In this document: piece by piece, positions 10,613 to 20,375 of the stretch | How positions within the stretch are numbered: the stretch's first letter is position 1 | Layout: each line of letters opens with the position of its first letter | Source of the DNA: Saccoglossus kowalevskii | Lineage: Eukaryota; Hemichordata; Enteropneusta; Harrimaniidae | Direction of reading: 5' to 3' | DNA: 24,084 nt | Assembly (NCBI RefSeq): GCF_000003605.2 | Contig: NW_003106600.1 | Coordinates: 394,163-418,246 of the forward strand | Translations under genes and position numbers: made by a program | The notes under the pieces: generated by a model | What the model saw: only the letters and a program-made list of their open reading frames with translations | Told to the model about the DNA's origin: nothing | The model's database searches: none

Positions 10613-10714
10613 NNNNNNNNNNNNNNNNNNNNNNNNNNNNNNNNNNNNNNNNNNNNNNNNNNNNNNNNNNNNNNNNNNNNNNNNNNNNNNNNNNNNNNNN
10701 NNNNNNNNNNNNNN
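10613..10714. other. Assembly gap (102 N)
   Basis: Undetermined bases lie between the fold-back element and the 45-bp minisatellite. Both neighbours are hard to assemble, so the true gap size may differ from 102. Confidence 0.95.
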
Positions 10715-10793
10715 TCACTATTTTTTGTTGCCATTGTACTGTGACATCATATGTTTACATTTATGCCAACCAATATGTGACTATTTTATAACA

Positions 10794-11198
10794 AATGTTG
10801 CTCACTGATCACGAACTGTCGTGACCTATGTTACCCACAATGTTGCTCACTGATCACGAACTGTTGTGACCTATGTTACCCACAATGTTGCTCACTGATC
10901 ACAAACTGTCGTGACCTATGTTACTCACAATGTTGCTCACTGATCACGAACTGTCGTGACCTATGTTACCCACAATGTTGCTCACTGATCATGAACTGTC
11001 GTGACCTATGTTACCCACAATGTTGCTCACTGATCATGAACTGTCGTGACCTATGTTACCCACAATGTTGCTCACTGATCACGAACTGTCGTGACCTATG
11101 TTACCCACAATGTTGCTCACTGATCATGAACTGTCGTGACCTATGTTACCCACAATGTTGCTCACTGATCACGAACTGTCGTGACCTATGTTACCCAC
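10794..11198. repeat. 45-bp minisatellite, nine copies, one hairpin per unit
   Basis: Exactly nine 45-bp units begin AATGTTGCTCACTGATCACG. Each contains TCACGAACTGTCGTGA, an inverted repeat with 6-bp arms around ACTG. Variants are few: CACGAA becomes CATGAA in units 5, 6 and 8 and CACAAA in unit 3; TCGTG becomes TTGTG in unit 2; and unit 3 has one further change (ACCCAC to ACTCAC). Thus five of the six changes are CpG transitions. The 15-residue periodic plus frame through it is a by-product of the unit length being divisible by three. Confidence 0.92.
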
Positions 11199-11559
11199 AT
11201 AATGTGATATTAAAGGGAACAGATACATGTATACAACAGCAGTAAACGAAGCCATTATTTTAACTTTGGGCGTGAACAACCGCTTCTTGTCAACCAGCAT
11301 TCTCAAGAGAGTGCCCGCAAGAGTCAGATCACATGCAGTCTTGGTAAGATGACATTTTTTGTTTGTTGACAAGATTTTTCTATATTTTTTTTCTCAAAAA
11401 CTGATCGGAACCTTGGTAGACAATAGGAAACAGTTGGATCAAATATATTTCCCATTTGCTACAGGGTTTGATAAACAATTTAAAAAAAATAATATAGACA
11501 AGTCATTGTCAATGACATGTCCCCGTTCCGTTCATATTTGAGTGACATGTACATTCAAA
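11199..11559. other. Intergenic stretch, nothing recognised
   Basis: Short frames on both strands without recognisable content. This DNA lies downstream of NME5 (minus strand) and of the minisatellite. Confidence 0.4.
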
Positions 11560-12121
11560 GCAGATCATGACCGAAATCTCAGACCACTTTCACCACCCAT
11601 GCATGACTGAGATCCGGTTCCGGAATTGTGAAAATACGTGATTTTGATGCATTTTCGGCCTTAAAATGGCCATCATTCAGCTATTGTTAAGCGGATTATG
11701 AAACAAATGTACCATGTGTGTGTGAAGTTTGAACTCGATCAATCCAGACATGTCTCGGATACGGATCCAGAACTGAATTCTTTAAAACAAAATGGCTGCC
11801 AGTCGGCAATTTCAAACCCGATCCAAAAAAAAAAAAAATGACGTGCATCAAGGTCCTATTATGTTTAATGTATGTACCAAATTTGAACAAAATCCGTCCA
11901 TGCATAACTGAGATCCGGAATGGTGAAAATGTGCGATTTTTCGGTCTTAAAATGGCCGCTATTTGGCTATCGTTAATCGGATCATGAAAAAAATGCATGT
12001 GCATATGTCCCATATAATGTGTGATGTATGAGTGAAGTTTGAACTTAATCGGTCCATGCATGTTCGAGATACAGGTGATCACGGACGCACGGATGCACGG
12101 ACGCACACATGGGGCTTTATT
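11560..12121. repeat. Dispersed repeat built of ~155-bp degenerate modules
   Basis: Four diverged modules spaced about 155 bases share GAAGTTTGAAC-type and CCATGCATGACTGAGATCCGG-type segments (near 11600, 11721, 11876 and 12033). Alternate modules are more alike: TTAAAATGGCC appears at 11661 and again near 11947. The end near 12080-12106 is rich in CGGACGCACGGA. Another copy of the GTGAAGTTTGAACATGACGA segment lies near 20530. It looks like a multicopy genomic repeat. The 190-codon minus frame across it has no protein-like content and is not called. Confidence 0.6.
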
Positions 12122-12647
12122 TTGTGAAAAAATTGACTTTGTTGATAAAGGGGTAAAGATTTCTGTTATAAAAGCAGACATTAGATAAATTATTGTACAA
12201 CTGACACATATTATAATTGCAATTATTGAACATTTATTACAAATACTCAATTTGAAGCATATATACACTAGAACACCATGAATGATAGTGATGGGAAAAT
12301 TACATAAAATATTAATGTTAATTTAAAACACACCTATAAACATAAAGATGTGACAATATAAGATACAGGAAATATTTTATAATTCAACCAAAGTTTATGA
12401 AAAAGACAAAAATATTGAAACCTACAAGGCACTGTACAGTGTTAATGTGACCAGTATTTTAACTCTTTCAGCATTATGAAAACTAAGTATTCTATAAACA
12501 TACCTTATTTCTTATCAATTATTAAACACTAGGAGCACAAAATTGTAAGAATCTGCTCTAAACTAAAATTTGCAGAGATGAAAGAGTTAAATACGGGTAG
12601 TGAGAGTTTTTGTGATGTGAGGATTTATTGACGGCAGATGTTTGTTT
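12122..12647 (-). other. NME5 3' flank and probable 3' untranslated region
   Basis: AT-rich sequence directly downstream of the NME5 stop on the minus strand. AATAAA on that strand occurs at 12629-12624, which would give a very short 3' UTR, and again at 12238-12233. Nothing else is recognised. Confidence 0.4.
12233..12238 (-). terminator. Candidate poly(A) signal of NME5
   Basis: AATAAA on the minus strand lies about 410 bases after the NME5 stop. A T/G-containing stretch, ATATGTGTCAGTTGTAC, follows roughly 25 bases on. A nearer AATAAA at 12624-12629 is the alternative but lacks a clear T/G-rich element. Confidence 0.35.
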
Positions 12648-15600
12648 TTAGTTTGGTTCCTCCACTGCATAAGGCTCATTAATCCTTGGCTTATTCGGGT
12701 TATGTCCAATCAGCCAATCAGCAAGCCATGTCTGAAAATTAAAGTTATAATTGTTATCACTAATATTCACAGTTCTAAAAATATTGTTCAAATGCACTAG
12801 TTGGTTGTATTTTTTATATATTGTATAAGAATTCCCAAGTGACATTATGTTTTTCGCAAGCTGGCATAAAATCGTAAAAATAACCCAACCAGTTCCCTCT
12901 TTTCATCTCAAAATCACAAAATAGTCCCGTTTATAGTCTGTACTTTCTTTCAGAAGATTGGAACAAAAAAAGCCAAATTTTTTGAGTAAAAACTGAAAAC
13001 TGACTCAAATTTTGTCTGTTGGCTCTAAAATTAGGGTTCATTTCCTGAAATATCGAAGAAAATAAGTAAAAAGTGCAGAAAATTTGGGCGAGAAAGTCTG
13101 CTGGTGAAAAAGTTAAGGATGCAATACAGTCTAATTTATTGCAAAGCTGGTTTGAATATAGGCTGAGGGTGAGCATTATGGTAATTTGAAGAAACTAATT
13201 TTATCTGTCTATTTGTCTGTCGGCTGAGATAGCTCCGCTGTTAGCAATACACATTTCAATTAAAGAACGGAAGACATCATTAGAAAATGAACAATATGTA
13301 TAGTATCAAAGCAATCAGACTTGCCGTTCTCAACAAGAATTCAAAAAACTATAACTTTTTACCAAAAATATTCATCAAAATTAGATAATTGAAGATATCA
13401 TCACGTAATGAACAAATCTGAGAGAGGTCTACCTGAGGTATCTATATTTGTAGTATCAAAGCAATCAGACTTGAAAATATCACTTTTTACCAAAAATGAC
13501 AAGAATATTCACCAAAATAAGAGAATTAAAGATATCATTACAAAATGAACAAATCTGAGAGAGGTCCACATGTAGTACCTATATATGTACAAATGTAATA
13601 TCAAAGCAATCGGACTTGCAGTTTTTAACAAGAATTCGAAAATATGACTTTTCATCAAAATTAGAGAATTGAAGATATAACCATGAAATGAACAAATCTA
13701 AGAGAGGCCTACCCAAGGTACATATACACCAAGTATCAAAGCATTCAGGCTTGTAGTTTTCAAGAAGAAGTCGAAAAAGTAAAACATTGACACGGACGAC
13801 GGCGGACAATCACTCATATGATAAGATCAGCTCGACAAAGTTGACAGCAGAGCTAAAAATGTTTTATTTTGGGGGATTTATTTTCTGTGACATTAGAAGT
13901 ATGTTTTTTTATTAGTGTTGATTTCTCACACTATTTATTTTGAATTAATTAATCTTTGAAATTGAAGTTCATTTTGTGTAGGTTAAATAAGTCAATTTTG
14001 TCACCAAACTTCATAGATTTAGCAAGTATTTGATATATGTGGGCTTTAAATAAACTATAATCTCAATTTGTTATGGTTGAGTCACACAATGGATTATCTC
14101 GTGTTTACAGCATCTAAATTACCATGGTTAAAAATAACAAACTGACTTCTATTATTAAAGACATAAAGATAAAATTAATGATCAAATCTAGACTAGTGCA
14201 AAAAGACATCCAACCACATCAATATAAGTTATCTATCAAATAAGTAAAAACTACCAAGATATACTCACTATGGGATCTTCTGGTTTCTGTTTACAAAGTT
14301 CTGTAAGTCCTTTTAATAATGTTGGATTGACAACTTTTGAAAGGTAATCTTTTGCTGCCTGGCCAGCTGGAATTGGCTCTACGATACCTACAATGAAAGA
14401 CACATCAATATGAGAGATGTGACAAAACTCTTCACCGTCACCTTGAATCTACTTTGATAGTACAATAACTGAACTGATTACTCACTGTCTGGGAAAAGAA
14501 ATCGGATCTCTCTTTCTGCACTTGAAAACGTGTCACTGCCATGTACAGCGTTACGTTGGTCGTCTGTACCATACAACGCACGAATGCTGAAACAAAAACA
14601 ACTTACAAGTTAGGACATTCTCACTCAAGAACGAAATACATTTTTATGTGAAGTGTTATTTTTCAATAGCATTTTTACCAATATTTTCAATAAAAATAGC
14701 TATAGTTTTTTCACTATTTACTGCTAACATGAAAACTGATTGGGTATGACATTGACAATAATAAAATGAATTCAGTAGAGGATACAAACCAAGCATGGAA
14801 CTAATATTCACAACATAAAATGAATTCAGTAGAGGATACAAACCAAGCATGGAACTAATATTCACAACATAAAATGAATTCAGTAGAGGATACAAACCAA
14901 GCATGGAACTAATATTCACAACATAAAATGAATCCAGTAGAGGATACAAACCAAGCATGGAACTAATATTCACAACATAAAATGAATCCAGTAGAGGATA
15001 CAAACCAAGCATGGAACTAATATTCACAACATAAAATGAATCCAGTAGAGGATACAAACCAAGCATGGAACTAATATTCACAACATAAAATGAATCCAGT
15101 AGAGGATACAAACCAAGCATGGAACTAATATTCACAACATAAAATGAATCCAGTAGAGGATACAAACCAAGCATGGAACTAATATTCACAACATAAAATG
15201 AATTCAGTAGAGGATACAAACCAAGCATGGAACTAATATTCACAACATAAAATGAATTCAGTAGAGGATACAAACCAAGCATGGAACTAATATTCACAAC
15301 ATAAAATGAATCCAGTAGAGGATACAAACCAAGCATGGAACTAATATTCACAACATAAAGGGCAGCTTCAGTATGAAACCTAAATATGATCTATACACCA
15401 TGATTAAAATATACTCTATTGATATTTTAGTAAATCATCCAAAATGGTCATTATTCGAATTAGTATAGAAATAAATATTTAACATGAACAATTACTTAAA
15501 TAACAAATTAACCAATCTAGAAACAGTGCAACCATCAATGTACTTCTATATGAATACATATCATCCAGGTATTTATAGAGTAATCTAGTTAACTAAGCTA

Positions 15601-18055
15601 GTGTTTTAGGCATTGAAAAGAACTAGGCAAAGTTGAAAAGAATGATTCTGCTAGGCAAACAAAAGACGATGCTATTCGTATCATATTCTGGCATATCTAT
15701 GAACAGTATCCCCTCTATATTATATCAAGAATACACAAATAAAACTGCCCTTTTCAGAACCTTGATATACCATAAATACAGAGAGACAGCACTGTTAGCA
15801 AAAGAAAGCAGTCGACTATGTGTGAAATATCGTAACAATAGCCATCTAAATAACGCCATATATGTAATCATACACAACGAACAATTATGTGTGTTATATT
15901 TTGCTTGGCATGGGTCAGAGTTAGGTCACCAATAAGCACATTACAAATAAACAGGAGGGAGGTATGATATACATGGCACAGCCGACCTGGATGTTGTCGT
16001 GAACTTGCATTACAGTGGCTCAATTAAGAAAACTACCAAGAACTTAAGAAAAACTATTTTAAGAACAACCTCAAACGGGGGTGCCATAGGGGTGAGTTCT
16101 GTAATGTTGTAAGCATTATATTTTGCAGTCTTGCATCTAATCCAAATTAAAACTGTAAGAATGAATTCTAGTTTTATTATGCTGGCTGGGCATGTGCAGC
16201 TTTAAACAATGACAATGAATAAGGACACACCATCGAAAAATTTTTAATTTTCCATTTTTGGTTGTTTGCAAAAATCTTTAAAATAGTTTTGTTGGATTTG
16301 AATATGATCTCTGAGTATGTACTCAGCTATCATATACAATGAAGTAGCATGTGCTTACCTGTCTGGGTGTGTTTCCCTCGCTTTCAATGTGTTGGTTGGG
16401 CCCACCAGCTCTCTCCAATAAGCTATTGCATTTTCTCTTGCTAAAACTAACGCCATAATGGGTCCACTGCTCATGTATGCAACAAGGCTTGGGAAAAACA
16501 TCTTGCCATAGTGTTCAGCATAAAAATCACTTGTCTGTTCCGGTGTTAAATGCACTCTCCTTTTCTGAAAAAGTAAATTTTAGGGTAGCCATTAGAAACA
16601 AGCCGAGGGAGCAATGGTAAATTAAAAAAAAATTTACACAGAAAAAAAAAAGAAACCAGCAGGGAACAATAATAGAAAAAACAATTTGCACTACTATTTC
16701 TTCGGGAAAAAATATTACACACAGAGGAAATAAAACTACAGCGAATTCATCATGGAAAAAATAGCACAAACTAAGTGAAGGAAATAAATATTTTGAATAG
16801 ACAGATAATCTTGTGACGAAATGTGAGAGGCTCTATTTATGTATATGAGATCCTTATCTATACACCAGGTGAAAGGACTACTATATCGCTGCACTTCAAA
16901 CATGCAAGTGTGAACAGTTTGGTGCTTTCAAGGCAATGATTATCTAACAATAATTTATAAAAGTATTTTTGTGTTTTTTTTAATTCCATATACCAGAGTA
17001 TTTATTTAGATTTTTCTAGTATTTATTAATATTGACTCAATTTAGGAGTATTTATAGAAATTGCTGAACAAACCTATTAATAGGTTTACTATTGCTCCTC
17101 CCATCGATGAACCGGAGCTATCTCTTATGTGGTTATACAGTTGGGGTCTGATTCGTTCAGCACGAAACAGCTACCTTAATCACTTAAGAATTAATATATA
17201 TTCGCATATTTGAGAATCTGTTTTGAATCCAAACAGAAACACCTAATTATTGATGTCACCAAGTGACCATCCCAAGTCTTGGTTTTTCTGTCATTACAAG
17301 ACCAGTACATTCTTTAAGAAACAGGTATGAGAAAGACTAGTACAAATGCAGCAAACGATTTGAGCCAATCGCCAACATCAAATAACACTTATTTTCACAA
17401 TCAAGGCTGCAATTTCTTCATTTAGTTTCCGCACAGAAACTGCAAACGATATCAACTCCTGAGATGATTTGAAGGAGGTGATAGAGGGCGTGATTTCGGT
17501 TCAATGCAATTAAACAGTCAGTGCCATGTCGGGACCAGTCCTATCTGAGATCAACACCAATATTTATCGAAGCCGAACTCTGCTCCAGCAGAGCTGTTTG
17601 GCCCAGAAATATAAAATGCTGTCGTGTAAACGATATACATGTAGTTAAACTTGGGGTCATGCCAACATGTAATTCTTTCCTTTCAAAAATGAATCATCAC
17701 TCAAAATCTGGTAGGTTTGGTTCAGTTCAATATATATTCGTTGTTTTTAGATTACATCTACCTTTTTTAACGTCAGGGGGAGAGATTATACGGCCATTTT
17801 TGAGGTCACCAGACTTTATGTTTAACTCAACGAGAATTGAGATTACAAACAAGTAACACGAGAGAATTGGGAGACACAGGAAGACTTTTGCTCGAGGATT
17901 TTACTCACCTGTAAAATAGTAAATCCAGACCGCAGGATGATCTCCTCAATTTCGTCAGATTTATCGACTGCGTCAGGCTTGATTACTGCCAAAGTGCGTT
18001 CCACAAATATCTGTGGATGCTCCATAACTATCGTCTCTGTTTCAATTTCAGGCAT
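12648..18055 (-). CDS. NME5: NME5, ciliary nucleoside diphosphate kinase-like protein, five exons
   Basis: Exons (minus strand): 18055-17909, 16564-16359, 14586-14486, 14387-14269 and 12731-12648. All introns are GT-AG and all junction phases agree, giving 218 residues against about 212 in human NME5. Residues about 14-150 are the NDP kinase domain. VIKPD holds Lys26; the other active-site positions known from NM23 align as Tyr68, Arg100, Thr106, Arg120, Asn130 and the phospho-acceptor His133 in NAVHGSD. Residues about 162-204 (AAKDYL ... TELCKQKP ... WLADWLIGHNPNKP) form the DPY-30-type dimerisation motif that ends NME5. Family members belong to motile cilia and sperm flagella (radial spoke) and are related to algal RSP23. 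The start is the only ATG that gives the usual short N-terminus before QIFVERTLAVIKPD. Introns are 1344, 1772, 98 and 1537 bases; intron 2 contains a 54-bp minisatellite and intron 4 a repeat element. Whether the protein catalyses phosphotransfer is uncertain, since vertebrate NME5 is reported as poorly active. Confidence 0.95.
13230..13855. mobile_element. TIR-bounded repeat element in NME5 intron 4
   Basis: TAGCTCCGCTGT at 13230-13241 is the inverted partner of ACAGCAGAGCTA at 13844-13855, with one mismatch in 12. Inside, a degenerate module containing GTATCAAAGCAATCAGACTTG-like sequence recurs at about 13303, 13453, 13598 and 13733, and AACAAATCTGAGAGAGG recurs between them. The right end has GACACGGACGACGGCGGACA, then ACTCATATGATAAGATCAGC. 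There is no coding capacity. It is probably a non-autonomous element with internal tandem growth. Confidence 0.55.
14761..15354. repeat. 54-bp minisatellite, eleven copies, in NME5 intron 2
   Basis: Eleven 54-bp units begin ATAAAATGAATTCAGTAGAG. The only variable site I find is GAATTC versus GAATCC, in the order (left to right) TTT CCCCC TT C. Such uniformity points to recent expansion or homogenisation. The array starts 172 bases upstream (in transcript sense) of the exon 3 acceptor. The periodic 18-residue minus frame is intronic and not a gene. Confidence 0.93.
15355..16358. other. Rest of NME5 intron 2, nothing recognised
   Basis: AT-rich intronic DNA. A 100-codon plus frame at 15633-15935 shows no recognisable domain. 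No extra exon is needed, because exons 2 and 3 join in phase. Confidence 0.5.
16565..17908. other. NME5 intron 1, with an 18-bp perfect palindrome
   Basis: AT-rich intron. AAACCTATTAATAGGTTT at 17070-17087 is a perfect palindrome. Frames at 16527-16769 minus and 17521-17856 plus look non-coding. Confidence 0.5.
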
Positions 18056-18134
18056 TTTGTTTTAAACGGTTTCGTTTTCGTAGTAAATTTACAAGTAATC
18101 TTCACAGACCTGTCCAACGTCTTTCACTGACCCC

Positions 18135-18147
18135 GTTGCTATGTTAC
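18135..18147 (+). promoter_or_regulatory. X-box-like (RFX) motif upstream of NME5
   Basis: GTTGCTATGTTAC has a perfect RFX half-site, GTTGCY, and a degenerate second half. It lies 80 bases upstream of the NME5 ATG. RFX factors are known to drive motile-cilium genes through X-boxes close to the start. The position supports the call; the weak right half limits it. Confidence 0.4.
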
Positions 18148-19505
18148 TTTGTTATGATCCAGTAGCGCAGGTGACTGCGCATAACTACTGCCCACTAGAG
18201 ACAGGTTTGAAATATCGTTTGTTTTATTACAAAATAGCCACTGTTGGGCGCACTCTGTGATGTCCGTTATGATTCTGAATACTGTACCGATATCAATTAC
18301 CGGTACGTTTTTGTTCGGACTTTGTCTTCTTCGAAGTGAATGTCAGTTCTCGCAACAAGTTGCGACATAATACTTAATTTTTTTTAATCATTTGAAAACT
18401 CCCATTTAAAACGTTCTCAGATAAAATACAATAAAAATGCATCCATAGCTGGTAGAATTACTTCATCCGGGTAGTTTTAAAGTTATTAAAACTGATACAA
18501 ATATTAATGCCAGGACAGTGTTTTGAAATTTCATTCAATACAAATCGAACATTTTTTCTTCTTCCAAAAGTGTGTATAAAAATAGTCAATATTACCAATA
18601 AAGAAAAAGACCCTCGGCACAAGATACTGTAATGTCTGAGAAATCAAAAACAGTGTCACCACAGCGGCTACTGAATCAAGTGATTAACAAAATAACAGTC
18701 CAGAGCGACTAGATTACAGACAATCTAAATAACGGGTAAATACAAAGGTTTTTGAAATAGACTTTTATATGGTACGTCCACAAAATAATTTGGCAAATAT
18801 TTTATAGTGCTTACATCCTCATGTGCTGGAACGGAATACGAGTTTGCTGTTAAAAACATACCAATAAACTAAGTTTATTTTTTTGATGATACAATATATA
18901 GATAGTATTTTTAGTTTGGTAGGTCAATTAGTTAATTTGGTGAATATTTTATAGTGTTCACGCCCTATGTGGCAGAAAGGGGAAAGTCCAAGTGACAAAA
19001 CGTGTATAAATCAACTAAACATTTTGATATTTAATTTGACAGTATTTTGGCTTTTATGGCAAGGAGGCACAATATATGCAAGAGTATTTCAAAAGAATAA
19101 TTTAGAGTTAATTTGTGTAATTTAAAAACTAGCAATCTGCTTTACTGGTTACGATTCAGTTTGAAAGGTGAAATTACTATTAGTGGTATAAAAACCTGTT
19201 CCTTGGTCTAAGAATGCACTTACAAATTTTTATTTGTACAATATTGGTGACACTGGTGAACCAGCAAATCATCTGCACATGTCAATGAAAAAAAATACAC
19301 AGGATGAATTTTCAAAAAGCATCTTTCAGGAGCTCTAAAACCACACCAAAGTTTTTATGTTCCATCATTTTATTCAGATAATTCTATTACAGCCATATAA
19401 CATTATACAATTAGTTCCCTGATAAAAAAGAAAATTGTCCAAAATATAATTTATAACTGCGAGATCTAATATTTGCATAATCAGGTGTTAATCTCTTTAT
19501 GCATC
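18148..19505. other. NME5 upstream region and spacer to prosaposin
   Basis: This contains the inverted repeat TCGCAACAAGTTGCGA at 18350-18365 and a degenerate direct duplication: AATTTGGCAAATATTTTATAG near 18787 and AATTTGGTGAATATTTTATAG near 18935, each followed by similar TTCACGCC- or TTACATCC-like sequence. No coding content was found. Confidence 0.45.
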
Positions 19506-19784
19506 ACATCACCATTCTATGTGTACCAACACGATTACATCACCATTCTATGTGTACCAACACGATTACATCACCATTCTATGTGTACCAACACAATTAC
19601 ATCACCATTCTATGTGTACCAACACGATTACATCACCATTCTATGTGTACCAACACGATTACATCACCATTCAATGTGTACCAACACGATTACATCACCA
19701 TTCTATGTGTACCAACATGATTACATCACCATTCTATGCGTACCAACATGATTACATCACCATTCTATGCATACCAACATGATT
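19506..19784. repeat. 31-bp minisatellite, nine copies
   Basis: Nine units begin ACATCACCATTCTATGTGTA. Variants are mainly CpG transitions: CACGATT becomes CACAATT in unit 3 and CATGATT in units 7-9, and GTGTACC becomes GCGTACC then GCATACC in units 8 and 9. Because 31 is not a multiple of three, the same peptide cycles through all three frames, which explains three overlapping spurious frames here. The array lies between the likely prosaposin poly(A) site and the NME5 promoter. Confidence 0.93.
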
Positions 19785-20375
19785 ACCCGGTATATCATTA
19801 CCAAGTGTAGCAGTAGGAAGTGCACCCTCACAGATTTAAGTCATTCATCAAACCAAAATACATATTAGTGTTTCTAACATAATAATTTTTTCAAAGCACA
19901 CAAAAAAACTTCAAGAATTCACTATGAATTTATTAAAAAAATAATAAAAGTGAATTCCTATCCTATATTTATTATCAGTGGTTACTATGCATTGCTAAGG
20001 ACAGTCAGTAAGTTCCATTTAGGCAACATTTATTCTCACAGGTGTATAAAAACCATGTTTTTAGTAAATTTTCATTTTAGTTTAATAATTAACATTTAGA
20101 TTGATATGATAAAGTGTTTCTTGTACATCATTTTAGGTTTCACAAAAAAACATTAACTGTCTCAATTGAGGAAAAAGAATGTTGAATAATTACAATAGAT
20201 TTTTTTCAAGAAAATACAAAATAAATTTATACACATAACATCAACAACATGTGAACAAGAAATACTTTCATCTTAATGTTAAAGCAAATAGTGATTCTAT
20301 CTAGACTACTTGCATATATCTTGAATAAACAATCAGCTGCATTAAGTATTCCAATTAGCATAGCAAACAAAATGT
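19785..20375 (-). other. Prosaposin 3' flank and probable 3' untranslated region
   Basis: AT-rich DNA downstream (minus strand) of the prosaposin stop. AATAAA on the minus strand occurs at 20034-20029, 19973-19968 and 19934-19929. No coding content. Confidence 0.4.
19929..19934 (-). terminator. Candidate poly(A) signal of prosaposin
   Basis: AATAAA on the minus strand is followed about 15 bases later by GAAGTTTTTTTGTGTGCTTT, a good T- and TG-rich downstream element. It implies a 3' UTR of roughly 440 bases. Confidence 0.45.

Noticed and set aside
10794-11198. CRISPR-like look of regularly spaced repeats here and in the other arrays
   Set aside because: Units are contiguous with no unique spacers, and the window is clearly animal DNA with spliced genes. 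These are minisatellites.
11696-12268. 190-codon minus frame downstream of NME5
   Set aside because: It runs across the ~155-bp modular repeat and has repeat-derived composition, not protein-like content.
14656-15351. 231-codon minus frame with repeating NISSMLGLYPLLDSFYVV
   Set aside because: It lies wholly inside NME5 intron 2 and is the translation of the 54-bp array. The flanking NME5 exons join in phase without it.
19473-19782. Three overlapping plus frames with a repeated YQHDYITI/CVPTRLHHH-type peptide
   Set aside because: A 31-bp unit rotates through the three frames, so the same peptide appears in each; no gene is needed.
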